Notes under the pieces: generated by a model
What the model was told of the DNA's origin: nothing
Databases searched by the model: none
The model's input: only the letters and a program-made list of their open reading frames with translations
Shown: positions 34,708 through 43,474 of the stretch, piece by piece
How the letters are laid out: every line of letters starts with the position of its first letter
Position numbering within the stretch: position 1 is the first letter of the stretch
Translations under genes and position numbers: made by a program
Origin: Pseudofrankia saprophytica
GTDB taxonomy: Bacteria; Actinomycetota; Actinomycetes; Frankiales; Frankiaceae
Length of the DNA: 64,000 nt
Reading direction: 5' to 3'
Assembly (NCBI RefSeq): GCF_000235425.2
Contig: NZ_KI912266.1
Location: forward strand, 1,874,154-1,938,153

Positions 34708-35919
34708 ATGACCACAGAACCGGCCGCCCAGACGGCCGGCCCGGCGCCGTCCGAGCCAGGGGGGACTGGCGGTGGTGAGTCCCCTCCCAATACCGATACC
34801 GATACCGCTCCACGCGCCAAGGCGAAGGTCAGCTTCGCCGACGCGGCCTTCAAGAACGTGACGCGCCTCTGCGGCTTCCTGCTGCTGGCGCTCATGGCGG
34901 CGATCGCGCTGTTCCTCGTTCTCAAGGCGACGGACGCGCTGGGCGCCAACAAGGCGAACTTCTTCACCACGCAGACGTGGTTCCCGAACGAGGCCGGCAA
35001 CCCGCGGTTCGGCATCGCCGCGCTGCTGTTCGGCACGGTCGTCACGGCCGCGGTCGCGATGATCATCGCGGTGCCGGTGGCCGTCGGGATCGCCCTGTTC
35101 ATCACGAACTACGCGCCCCGCCGGGTCGGTGACGCGCTGGGCTACATCGTCGACCTGCTGGCCGCCGTGCCCAGCGTCGTCTACGGCCTGTGGGGCCTGG
35201 CCATCCTCGCGCCACACATGAACGGCACCCAGAGCTGGTTGAGCCAGTACCTTCCCTGGTTCCCGTGGACTCCGCTCGGCGGGGCGATCCTGGGCCTGGC
35301 CTTCGGTCTGATCCGCCGCGCCACGGCCACGGGAAGCAACTCCGTGGGCACACCCATCACCGCGGGCGTGGTACTTGGCGTCGTCGTGTCTCTGATCGCC
35401 GGCATCGCCGACGCACCGGATGACATCGGCATCTTCAGCACCGCGAGCGGCTCGGTCGGTCGGTCGATCTTCGTGGCGGGCGTCGTTCTCGCCATCATGG
35501 TCCTGCCGATCGTCGCGGCCATCTCGCGCGAGGTCTTCAAGCAGGTCCCGATCGCGCACAAGGAAGCGGCGTTCGCGCTCGGGGCGACCCGCTGGGAGAT
35601 GATCCGCACGGCGGTGCTGCCCTACGGCCAGCCCGGCGTGATCAGCGCCTCGATGCTGGGCCTCGGCCGGGCGATGGGCGAGACCATCGCGGTCGCGATG
35701 GTCCTGCCCGCGTCGTTCGGTATCTCGGTGCACCTCCTCGAACCGGCCGGAAACACGATCGCCGCGAACATCGCGAACGGCTTCGGCGACTCCAACGACA
35801 CCGGCCGCGGCGCGCTGATCGCGTCCGGTCTCGTGCTGTTCATCGTCACCATGCTGGTCAACATCGCCGCGCGGGCCATCATCGCCCGCCGGGCCGAGTT
35901 CTCGGGGGCCGCGGCATGA
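34708..35919 (+). CDS. pstC: Phosphate ABC transporter permease PstC
   Basis: 403 aa from ATG 34708 with AGGAGGGG. Thr/Pro-rich cytoplasmic start, then about seven helices and the permease loop (YGQPGVISASMLGLGRAMGETIAVAMV, with upstream HKEAAFALGATRWE). Contains an extra ~60-residue stretch between helices. Forms the channel with PstA. Overlaps pstA by 4 bases. Confidence 0.95.
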   Translation: MTTEPAAQTAGPAPSEPGGTGGGESPPNTDTDTAPRAKAKVSFADAAFKNVTRLCGFLLLALMAAIALFLVLKATDALGANKANFFTTQTWFPNEAGNPRFGIAALLFGTVVTAAVAMIIAVPVAVGIALFITNYAPRRVGDALGYIVDLLAAVPSVVYGLWGLAILAPHMNGTQSWLSQYLPWFPWTPLGGAILGLAFGLIRRATATGSNSVGTPITAGVVLGVVVSLIAGIADAPDDIGIFSTASGSVGRSIFVAGVVLAIMVLPIVAAISREVFKQVPIAHKEAAFALGATRWEMIRTAVLPYGQPGVISASMLGLGRAMGETIAVAMVLPASFGISVHLLEPAGNTIAANIANGFGDSNDTGRGALIASGLVLFIVTMLVNIAARAIIARRAEFSGAAA

Positions 35920-36977
35920 GCACCCTGACAGTGGCACCCGAGGGCGCCCCCGCGGCCGACAAGCTGCACCTTCATGGCAACAAGCTGCCCGCCTTCGCGC
36001 TGCCGGTGATCGCCGTCGCGTCCGTCGGCATCTCCCTGTTGCTGTATTTCGCCACCCCGATGGACAGCGAGATCCAGATCCTTCTGCTCTCGCTGCTGTT
36101 CTTCGCGGCCGGCCAGACGATCGCCTCCGTAGTGGTCGAGGGCGGCCGGCGGGCCAGGGACCGGTTCGCGACGACGCTGCTCATCGGGGCCTTCCTGCTC
36201 GCGATGGTCCCGCTCGTCGCCGTGCTGGTCACGGTGATCAGCAAGGGTGCCGCTCGCCTCGACGTCGAGTTCCTCACCCACTCGATGCGGGGCGTCAGGG
36301 CTCGCGACCACGGCGGCGGCGCCTATGCGGCGATCATCGGCACCCTGGAGCAGATCGCCCTCGCGAGCCTCATCGCGGTGCCGTTCAGCGTGCTGGTCGC
36401 GATCTACCTGGTCGAGTACGGCCGCGGCCGGATCAGCCGGACGATCAGCTTCTTCGTCGACGTGCTGACCGGTCTGCCGTCGATCATCGCCGGTCTGTTC
36501 ATCTACGCCTTCTACCTGATCGTCCTGGGTGCCCCGCAGACCGGATTCGCCGGTTCGCTGGCGTTGATCATCCTGATGATCCCGACGGTGGTCCGCTCCA
36601 CCGAGGAGATGCTCAAGCTGGTCCCGAACGAGCTGCGCGAGGCGAGCTACGCGCTCGGGGTCGCGCGGTGGCGCACGATCCTGAAGGTCGTGGTTCCCAC
36701 GGCGCTGCCGGGCATTGTGACGGGCGTCATGTTGGCCATCGCCCGAGTGGCCGGCGAGACCGCGCCGCTGCTGCTTACGGTCTTCGGGAACGACTCCATC
36801 AACAACGACCCGTTCTCGGGCCACCAGGCGGCCCTTCCGTTGTACATCTTCTCCGAGGCCGCGAAGCCGCAGAGCTGGGCCATTGACCGTGCCTGGTCGG
36901 CCGCGCTCGTCCTGATCATCATTGTCATGCTGCTGAACCTGATTGCGCGCTTCATCGCGCGCCGGACCAGGGTCTGA
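35916..36977 (+). CDS. pstA: Phosphate ABC transporter permease PstA
   Basis: 353 aa. Two N-terminal helices precede the usual six-helix PstA domain; permease loop [28 protein letters not shown] followed by [13 protein letters not shown] is diagnostic. Pairs with PstC in the membrane. The GGCGAAGCC hairpin lies in the 121-base gap to pstB. Confidence 0.95.
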   Translation: MSTLTVAPEGAPAADKLHLHGNKLPAFALPVIAVASVGISLLLYFATPMDSEIQILLLSLLFFAAGQTIASVVVEGGRRARDRFATTLLIGAFLLAMVPLVAVLVTVISKGAARLDVEFLTHSMRGVRARDHGGGAYAAIIGTLEQIALASLIAVPFSVLVAIYLVEYGRGRISRTISFFVDVLTGLPSIIAGLFIYAFYLIVLGAPQTGFAGSLALIILMIPTVVRSTEEMLKLVPNELREASYALGVARWRTILKVVVPTALPGIVTGVMLAIARVAGETAPLLLTVFGNDSINNDPFSGHQAALPLYIFSEAAKPQSWAIDRAWSAALVLIIIVMLLNLIARFIARRTRV

Positions 36978-37019
36978 CCGCCTCGATGAGCAACGTCTCC
37001 GCAAACCGAATCACGAGTT

Positions 37020-37044
37020 CCCAGGCCGGCGAAGCCGACCTGGG
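37020..37044. repeat. GGCGAAGCC-core hairpin repeat, copy 3
   Basis: Arms CCCAGGCCGGC / GCCGACCTGGG (one mismatch) with a GAA loop, between pstA and pstB. Arm sequence differs from copies 1 and 2 but the loop and inner three pairs are the same. Confidence 0.65.
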
Positions 37045-37098
37045 AGGGACCCCGTTCGCGTCGACCGAGCCCCGACGGCTCAGGTAGCAGAGGTAGCA

Positions 37099-37875
37099 AT
37101 GGCCACCCGAATCGACATCCAGGGGCTGAACGTCTTCTACGGCAAGTTCAAGGCCGTAGCGGGCGTGAACCTCGCCATCGAGCCGAAGAACGTCACCGCG
37201 TTCATCGGCCCCTCCGGCTGCGGCAAGTCCACCGTGCTGCGCACGCTGAACCGGATGCACGAGGTCATCCCGGGCGCGAGCGTCGAGGGCAAGGTCCTGC
37301 TCGACGGCGAGGACCTGTATGGGGCCGGGGTAGACCCGGTGAACGTGCGTCGCCAGGTCGGCATGGTCTTCCAGCGGCCGAACCCGTTCCCGACGATGTC
37401 CATCTACGAGAACGTCGTCGCCGGGCTGAAGCTCAACGGCACCCGCAAGAAGTCGCTGCTCGACGAACGCGCCGAGGAGTCGCTGCGCGGCGCCAACCTG
37501 TGGGACGAGGTCAAGGACCGCCTCGGCCGCCCGGGTGCCGGCCTGTCCGGTGGCCAGCAGCAGCGGCTCTGCATCGCCCGCGCGATCGCCGTCGAGCCGC
37601 AGGTGCTGCTCATGGACGAGCCCTGCTCCGCGCTCGACCCGATCTCGACGCTGGCGATCGAGGACCTCATCGCGAAGCTGAAGAACAGCTACACGATCGT
37701 GATCGTCACCCACAACATGCAGCAGGCTTCCCGGGTGAGCGACGCGACCGCGTTCTTCTCGCTCGAGGCGACCGGCCAGCCCGGCAAGCTGATCGAGTAC
37801 GACAAGACCACCAAGATCTTCACCAACCCCGGCGAGAAGCGCACCGAGGACTACATCTCCGGGCGGTTCGGCTGA
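37099..37875 (+). CDS. pstB: Phosphate ABC transporter ATPase PstB
   Basis: 258 aa from ATG 37099. Walker [11 protein letters not shown]-loop [18 protein letters not shown], signature [14 protein letters not shown], Walker [15 protein letters not shown] and [12 protein letters not shown] are all standard PstB. Powers phosphate import. Two bases separate it from the next gene, an OmpR-type regulator; no phoU is present in the usual position. Confidence 0.96.
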   Translation: MATRIDIQGLNVFYGKFKAVAGVNLAIEPKNVTAFIGPSGCGKSTVLRTLNRMHEVIPGASVEGKVLLDGEDLYGAGVDPVNVRRQVGMVFQRPNPFPTMSIYENVVAGLKLNGTRKKSLLDERAEESLRGANLWDEVKDRLGRPGAGLSGGQQQRLCIARAIAVEPQVLLMDEPCSALDPISTLAIEDLIAKLKNSYTIVIVTHNMQQASRVSDATAFFSLEATGQPGKLIEYDKTTKIFTNPGEKRTEDYISGRFG

Positions 37876-37877
37876 GC

Positions 37878-38768
37878 ATGCCCCAGGGTGCCGTGCAGGC
37901 CGGTCTACCTCAGGTCGGCTCGGTCCAGGTCGGTGCGGCGGCGGCCGGCGGTCTGGCGGCGCGCTCCGCGGTGGTGCTGATCGCCGACGTCGACGTGGAC
38001 GACGAGCTGGTCGCGGCGTTCGGTGCCCGCGGCGCCGAGGCGCGGGTGGTCGGCGACGGGGCGCTCGCCCTGCTGGAGGCCGGCCGGCTCGGGCCGTCCA
38101 CGGTGCTCGTCAGCGCCACGCTGCCGGTCCTCGACGGCATCGGCGTGGTGCGCGCGCTGCGGGCCATGCGTGGCCGCGGCGAGATGACCATCCTGCTCGG
38201 CCTCGGCCCGGAGGACCGGTCGCAGGCCGCGGCGGGACTGGAGGCGGGCGCGAGCGCGTGCGTCGCCAAGCCGTACCTGGCCAGCGAGGTCCTCGCGCTC
38301 GCGGGCCTGCCGGTGGCGGAACCCGTGGCCGTGGCGGGGAGCCCGGTCGCCGCCGTCGGCGGTCCGGGCGCGGCCGTCGGCCCAGGCGGACCGGCCGTCG
38401 CGGCCGGTCCGGTGGTCGGCTGGGTCGCCGGGCGACCGGGACCCACCGTCATCGGTGAGCATGATCCGGAGGTGCTCAGGGTCGGCCCGGTGATGCTCGA
38501 CATCGGCGCGCACCAGGTGCGGGTCGACGGCGTACCGGTCGCGGTGCCGCCGCGGGAGTTCCGGCTCCTGCGCGTCCTGCTCGAGCGCGCCGGCCGGGTC
38601 GTGCCTCGCGAGAGCCTGCTCGAGCTGGTCTGGGGCACCTCGCAGATGGACTCGAACACACTCGCCGTCCACGTCCGCCGCCTGCGCCGCCGCCTCGGCG
38701 ACACCGCCGACACCCCCTGGTCGATCGAGAGCGTCCGCGGCGTCGGCTACCGCTACCGCCTGCCCTAG
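37878..38768 (+). CDS. OmpR/PhoB-type regulator with degenerate receiver
   Basis: 296 aa from ATG 37878. Receiver-like domain ~30-135: the phosphoacceptor Asp is replaced by Ser79 (VLVSATLP where LLDxxxP is expected), the conserved Thr is Gly, one of the two acidic residues remains (Asp37), and Lys of CVAKPY is kept. After a ~60-residue Ala/Gly/Pro linker, a winged helix (VPPREFRLLRVLLERAGRVVPRESLLELVW ... RGVGYRYRLP) is intact. So DNA binding is likely but control cannot use normal Asp phosphorylation. Two bases after pstB suggest a phosphate-related role. Confidence 0.88.
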   Translation: MPQGAVQAGLPQVGSVQVGAAAAGGLAARSAVVLIADVDVDDELVAAFGARGAEARVVGDGALALLEAGRLGPSTVLVSATLPVLDGIGVVRALRAMRGRGEMTILLGLGPEDRSQAAAGLEAGASACVAKPYLASEVLALAGLPVAEPVAVAGSPVAAVGGPGAAVGPGGPAVAAGPVVGWVAGRPGPTVIGEHDPEVLRVGPVMLDIGAHQVRVDGVPVAVPPREFRLLRVLLERAGRVVPRESLLELVWGTSQMDSNTLAVHVRRLRRRLGDTADTPWSIESVRGVGYRYRLP

Positions 38769-38876
38769 CGATCTGCCCGGATCTGCCCGGGATCGTCCGC
38801 CGAGAACTGTCGGACCGCCGCGATACAAGTAGCGGCAGACGGGACGAGTCGTCGGGCCGGCGGAGGTCGATGCGCG

Positions 38877-39410
38877 GTGGGTGCTGGCGGTGCGGTGGGT
38901 GCTGGCGGTGCGCAGGGGCGTGACACGCGCCGGCGCGGTGTGGGGCGGGTGGTGCCGCCCGTCGAGCCGCGGGCGCTGGCGAAGGTGCCCTTCGTCGAGC
39001 TGGCCGACGGCCGGCTGCGGGGAGTCGTGTCGAGCGGCTCGGACATCGGGCGGGTGTACGTCTCGTCGATCGTCGCGGGGACGCACGAGTACAGCTGCGG
39101 CACGAACAACAACCGCCCGTGCGGCGGGCTGACCAGTGCCGGGCTGTGCAACCACCTGCGCGCCCTGGTCGACGCCGCGGTGCTCCAGTACGGCGGCGGG
39201 CGGGTGGCGCGGTACCTGCGCGTCGACGGCGCCGAGGACGCCATGTCCGCGGACGACGTCGTGTCACGCCTGCGGGGCCAGCGCGCCCGGCTGGAGGCGG
39301 CCTCCGTGTTCAGCGGGTTCCTGCGCCACCTCGGCTACCTGGAGCTGCCGGACGTCGCCCTGCCCGTCCCCGAGCTGGACTGGTTCCCGGCCGGGCGGGC
39401 GGTCCTGTAG
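38877..39410 (+). CDS. SWIM-type zinc-finger protein, N-terminal part (YehQ-like)
   Basis: 177 aa from GTG 38877 (GGAGG 10 bases upstream). Residues ~70-96 hold HEYSC-X8-C-X8-CNHL, a SWIM-like CxnCxH zinc motif with wider spacing than usual, followed by an acidic C-terminal region. Ends in TAG at 39408-39410, and the next gene's ATG follows directly in the same frame, so the pair equals one ~666-residue protein interrupted by a stop. SWIM proteins with VWA and MoxR partners occur in E. coli yehQ-yehP-yehL loci. Function unknown; nucleic acid or protein binding is presumed. Confidence 0.7.
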   Translation: MGAGGAVGAGGAQGRDTRRRGVGRVVPPVEPRALAKVPFVELADGRLRGVVSSGSDIGRVYVSSIVAGTHEYSCGTNNNRPCGGLTSAGLCNHLRALVDAAVLQYGGGRVARYLRVDGAEDAMSADDVVSRLRGQRARLEAASVFSGFLRHLGYLELPDVALPVPELDWFPAGRAVL

Positions 39411-40877
39411 ATGCTCGCCACGCAGCTCCACGCGCTCGCCGGCGCCGCGCCCGCCGGGGTCGCGGAGGCGTTCGCCCTGGTCGACGGTTTCGACGACGTC
39501 CTGGTGGAGGGCCTCGGGCGGCTCGACGCGGCCCGCGGTGACGCGCTAGGTGCCCTGGCGGGCGCGGTGGCGGCGACGCCGATGGGTCCGGCCGCCCGCG
39601 ACGCCGCCGAGAAGATCGTGGCGGGCTCGGTCACCGACGAGGCGCTGGTCGCGCTCGCCGGCGCGCGGGCCGCGGTGCTGGGCGCCGCGCACGATGCCCT
39701 GCTCGCCAGCTTCGACGCTGCCCTGGGCCGGGACAGGCTGACCGGGGAACCGGTGGGAGGACCCATCGCGCCGCCACCGCCGCCGGACTGGGAACCGGCG
39801 CTCGCCGGATGCCGCTCCTGGCTGCGGGACGTGGCCATCACCGGCTGGCGTGGCGTCGACGAGGACGTCGTCTCGTCGTCGGCCCAGGCCCGCCAGGCCG
39901 CGCTGGCCGAGCCGCGGCTGCGCCGGCTGGCGGTGCTGCTCGACGGGCTGGCGGCGGAGCTGCGCGCGTCCGGCCAGGTCGGGACGGCCGCCGGCCCGCC
40001 GGTCCGGCGCTGGGCCGATCTGTGGGCGCGGGCGCTGCTGTTGGCCTGGCGTGGCGACTGGTCGCCACCGGCCGGGCCGGCCGGCGGCGAGCCCACGGGC
40101 CTGGTGTCCGGGCGGCTCCTGGTGCTGGGCGCGGAGGTGGCCGAGCACGACACCGCCGCGCGGGTACAGGTCCACGCCATCCTGGAACCCGCCGCGGAAG
40201 GCGGCGCCGGCGGTCGGCCCCGGCTCGTGCGTACCGGCGTGACCGTCGCGAAGGTCGACACCCTGGTCGGGCCGGCGCTGTGGCGCCTGTTCGCGGACTA
40301 CCCGGTGCTGCTGGGCGCGCTCGCCGAGCACCGGGTGCTGGAGGTCGCGGACATGGTGTCGCTCGACAGCGGCGATCTGGTCTGGCGGGAGGACGCCGCC
40401 CGTCTCGGTGACGCCGCGGACCCGTTCGTCACCGCCCGGGTACGGCTGGCGGAGACGGTGTCCTCGGCTCCCGCGCCGCTCGACCGGCATCCGGTCCGGA
40501 TCACCGAGCCCGTTCTGATCGAGGGGTACAAGACCGCGTTGGACGAGGTCACCCGGACGCTGACGTTCGACCTGGCCGGAACGGCGCTGGTCGTCGAGGC
40601 CGACCCGGCCGTGGACCCTGCGTCGAGCCTCGGTCCACTGACACCGGCGCTGCTGGCCGCCTCGTCCGCCTGCCTGGGGCTGCTGCGCTGGGACGACGAC
40701 CGGTGGTGGCTTCGGCCGCTGGCGGCCCAGGCCGTCGTCAGGAAGAAGCCGGTGACGGCCCACGCCGGCGACTGGGCTCTCGGCGCCCCCGATCCGAAGA
40801 TCGCGAAGACGCGGGCCAAGAACGGTGACGCCGTCGCCGTGCTGCGCGAGCGGGCCGGACGGTTGCTGCGCCGATGA
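39411..40877 (+). CDS. Protein continuing the SWIM gene frame (YehQ-like C-terminal part)
   Basis: 488 aa from the ATG immediately after the TAG of the previous gene; no separate SD is visible (the preceding bases are GGCGGTCCTG). Helical Ala-rich N-terminal half; C-terminal half has beta-type segments (LVSGRLLVLGAEVAEHD, VLIEGYKTALDEVTRTLTFDLAGT). No named domain recognised. Overlaps the VWA gene by 4 bases. Translation must come from reinitiation after the TAG or from read-through. Confidence 0.7.
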   Translation: MLATQLHALAGAAPAGVAEAFALVDGFDDVLVEGLGRLDAARGDALGALAGAVAATPMGPAARDAAEKIVAGSVTDEALVALAGARAAVLGAAHDALLASFDAALGRDRLTGEPVGGPIAPPPPPDWEPALAGCRSWLRDVAITGWRGVDEDVVSSSAQARQAALAEPRLRRLAVLLDGLAAELRASGQVGTAAGPPVRRWADLWARALLLAWRGDWSPPAGPAGGEPTGLVSGRLLVLGAEVAEHDTAARVQVHAILEPAAEGGAGGRPRLVRTGVTVAKVDTLVGPALWRLFADYPVLLGALAEHRVLEVADMVSLDSGDLVWREDAARLGDAADPFVTARVRLAETVSSAPAPLDRHPVRITEPVLIEGYKTALDEVTRTLTFDLAGTALVVEADPAVDPASSLGPLTPALLAASSACLGLLRWDDDRWWLRPLAAQAVVRKKPVTAHAGDWALGAPDPKIAKTRAKNGDAVAVLRERAGRLLRR

Positions 40878-42268
40878 ACCCGATCCCGAACCCGATCGGC
40901 GAGGAGTCCATGGACCTCGACGTCGCGGCGCTCGAGAACCGTCGCCAGGTCCTGTACTGGCGGCTGCTGGCCCGGATCTTCGCGCCGGACGAGCAGCCCG
41001 CGTTGGAGTCGGCGAGCGTCGCCGTCGTCGAGGATCTCGGCCTGCCGCCTGCGCTGCTCGACCCGGCCGTGTCCATCGACACCATCGTGCAGCGCTTCCC
41101 GGCGCTGGCCGATCAGATCCCGGGCCTGCTCGAACGGCGGGGCACGACCGGCGACGAGCCCGCGTCACCCGGGCACGAGGCCGCCGACGTGCCCGGCGCT
41201 CCCGTCGGTGAGGCGGAGGTGCGCAGCGCGGCGTTGATGTCGAAACTGCTTCTCAACGTGTTCGCGACCGGGTCGGGCGGCGTCACGGCCGGTCGGCTCG
41301 CCGGCTGGCAGAGCGACGCCGGCTGGCTCAGGCAGGCGCTCGGCGGGCCGGGCACCGGCGACGGCGACGCGACGGCCGGGCTGGGTGGTGTGCTCGGCGA
41401 CATCGAGGCCGACCTGGTGCGCCGGATGCACCTGCGCGAGGTGCTGGCGAACAACGCCCTCGCCAGCCAGCTCACGCCGAGCATGTCCCTGATCGAGCAG
41501 TTGCTGCGGGACAAGAGCAACCTGTCGGGTGTCGCGCTGGCCAACGCGAAGTCCCTGATCCGCCGGTTCGTCGACGAGGTCGCCGAGGTGCTGCGCACCC
41601 AGGTGGAGAAGGCGAGCGTCGGGACGATCGACCGTTCGGTGCCGCCGAAGCGGGTGTACCGCAACCTGGACCTGGACCGCACGATCTGGCGGAACCTGAC
41701 CAACTGGAATCCCGACGACCAGCGCCTCTACGTCGACCGGCTGTACTACCGGCAGACGGCCCGGCGGACGACGCCGGCGCGGATGATCGTCGTGGTCGAT
41801 CAGTCCGGGTCGATGGTCGACTCGATGGTGAACTGCACCATCCTGGCGTCGATCTTCGCGGGCCTGCCCAAGGTGGACGTCCACCTGATCGCGTACGACA
41901 CCCGGGCGCTCGACCTCACACCCTGGGTGCACGACCCGTTCGAGGTCCTGCTGCGTACCAGCCTCGGTGGCGGCAACGACGGCCCGGTCGCGATGGCCAT
42001 GGCCCGCCCCAAGATCGTCGATCCGCGGAACACGGCCATGGTGTGGATCTCGGACTTCTACGAGTTCGACCGGTCCCAGCCGCTGTTCGACGCCATCGAA
42101 TCGGTCCACCGGTCCGGTGTGCGGTTCATCCCGGTCGGATCGGTGAACAGTTCCGGCCGCCAGAGCGTGAACCCCTGGTTCCGTGACCGGTTCAAGGACC
42201 TGGGCACGCCCGTGATCTCGGGCCACGTCCGCAAGCTCGTCTTCGAGCTGAAGAGCTTCCTCGCCTGA
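40874..42268 (+). CDS. VWA-domain protein (YehP-like)
   Basis: 464 aa. N-terminal ~280 residues are helical; a VWA domain begins at ARMIVVVDQSGSMVDS with MIDAS DQSGS at ~309-313, a Thr/Ser site in RTSLGGGNDG and a distal WISDFYEFD Asp. VWA proteins of this sort act as partners of MoxR AAA ATPases in complex assembly. ATGA overlap with the gene before; 90 bases with GTTCTC repeats separate it from the ATPase gene. Confidence 0.88.
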   Translation: MNPIPNPIGEESMDLDVAALENRRQVLYWRLLARIFAPDEQPALESASVAVVEDLGLPPALLDPAVSIDTIVQRFPALADQIPGLLERRGTTGDEPASPGHEAADVPGAPVGEAEVRSAALMSKLLLNVFATGSGGVTAGRLAGWQSDAGWLRQALGGPGTGDGDATAGLGGVLGDIEADLVRRMHLREVLANNALASQLTPSMSLIEQLLRDKSNLSGVALANAKSLIRRFVDEVAEVLRTQVEKASVGTIDRSVPPKRVYRNLDLDRTIWRNLTNWNPDDQRLYVDRLYYRQTARRTTPARMIVVVDQSGSMVDSMVNCTILASIFAGLPKVDVHLIAYDTRALDLTPWVHDPFEVLLRTSLGGGNDGPVAMAMARPKIVDPRNTAMVWISDFYEFDRSQPLFDAIESVHRSGVRFIPVGSVNSSGRQSVNPWFRDRFKDLGTPVISGHVRKLVFELKSFLA

Positions 42269-42274
42269 CGTGCT

Positions 42275-42320
42275 CGTTCTCCTGGTCGTTCTCGTCTCGT
42301 TCTCGACCTCGTTCTCGACT
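42275..42320 (+). promoter_or_regulatory. GTTCTC direct-repeat array upstream of the AAA gene
   Basis: GTTCTC begins at 42276, 42288, 42299 and 42311, spaced 12, 11 and 12 bases, so all four face one side of the helix. Lies 40-85 bases before the AAA start codon, in the largest gap inside the operon. Resembles PhoP-type direct repeats. Confidence 0.4.
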
Positions 42321-42358
42321 TCCCGTATCCGTACGCCGACACCCGTGGAGACCCACGT

Positions 42359-43474
42359 ATGACCGCCGAGATGCTGCGTGCCCCCGCCGAGGTCAAGTAC
42401 GCCGACGAGCTGGACTGGCTGGAGTCCGTCGACGACGGGCCCAAGCCCTTCTCGTGGCGCCTGAGCCCGCGGATGGTCCGCCTGTTCGTCCTCGGCTCCC
42501 AGCGTTCCGACCGCCTGGACCGCGGCGTCGACCAGAAGTGGTTCGGCGAGGCGAGCCTGGTCGAGCGCGCCATCGTGACGCTCGCGTCCGACCGTGGCCT
42601 GCTGCTGATCGGGGACCCGGGGACCGGCAAGAGCTGGCTCGCCGAGCTGCTCGCGGCGGCGATCAGCCGTGACTCGACGCTGGTCGTCCAGGGCACCGCC
42701 GGCACCACCGAGGACCACATCAAGTACTCGTGGAACGTCTCGATGGTGATCGCGCAGGGGCAGTCCAGGAAGTCGATGATCCCCTCGCCGATCATGACCG
42801 CCATGGAACGCGGCATGATCGGCCGGTTCGAGGAGCTCACGCGGTCGACCAGCGACGTCCAGGACGCGCTGATCTCGATCCTGTCGGAGAAGTACGTCTC
42901 GATTCCCGAGCTCGACAGCGACAACACCGTGTTCGCCCAGCCGGGATTCTCGATCATCGCGACAGCGAACAGCCGTGACCGGGGTGTCAACGACCTCTCC
43001 TCGGCGCTCAAGCGCCGGTTCAACTTCGTCCGGATCCCGGTGGTGACGAACAAGCGCAGCGAGGCAGACATCGTCCGGTTCCGCACCACGGAGCTGCTGC
43101 GCCGCCACCAGATCGAGCTGGACGTCCCGCCGACGCTGCTCGACATCCTGCTGCAGAGCTTCGCCGACCTGCGGGCCGCCGCGGCCTCGGCGACCAGCGA
43201 TGACGAGAAGCTCGAATCGGCCCTCTCCACCGCCGAGCAGATCGGCGTGCTCGAGGACGCGATCCTGCACAGCCAGTTCTTCGGGGAGCGGGTGCTGGGC
43301 GCGGGCGCCCTCGCGAGCTCGCTGGTCGGCTCGCTCGCCCGCCGCAGCCCCGAGGATCTCGCCATCCTCAACAAGTACTGGCACGGTGTCGTCGAGCCGC
43401 GCAGCAAGAAGGACGGCGGGCTGTGGCCGGACTTCCTCGAAGGCGGCCGTCAGGCGATCGCGACCCTGTCGTGA
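42359..43474 (+). CDS. MoxR-type AAA+ ATPase (YehL-like)
   Basis: 371 aa from ATG 42359. Walker A GDPGTGKSW at ~84-92; the Walker B region is IGRFEELTRSTSDVQDAL; sensor 1 FSIIATANSRDRGVNDLSSA and arginine finger LKRRFNFVRIP follow. Presumed hexameric chaperone remodelling a substrate with the VWA partner. GTGA overlap ties it to the DUF5682 gene. E. coli YehL is the nearest named counterpart. Confidence 0.9.
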   Translation: MTAEMLRAPAEVKYADELDWLESVDDGPKPFSWRLSPRMVRLFVLGSQRSDRLDRGVDQKWFGEASLVERAIVTLASDRGLLLIGDPGTGKSWLAELLAAAISRDSTLVVQGTAGTTEDHIKYSWNVSMVIAQGQSRKSMIPSPIMTAMERGMIGRFEELTRSTSDVQDALISILSEKYVSIPELDSDNTVFAQPGFSIIATANSRDRGVNDLSSALKRRFNFVRIPVVTNKRSEADIVRFRTTELLRRHQIELDVPPTLLDILLQSFADLRAAAASATSDDEKLESALSTAEQIGVLEDAILHSQFFGERVLGAGALASSLVGSLARRSPEDLAILNKYWHGVVEPRSKKDGGLWPDFLEGGRQAIATLS

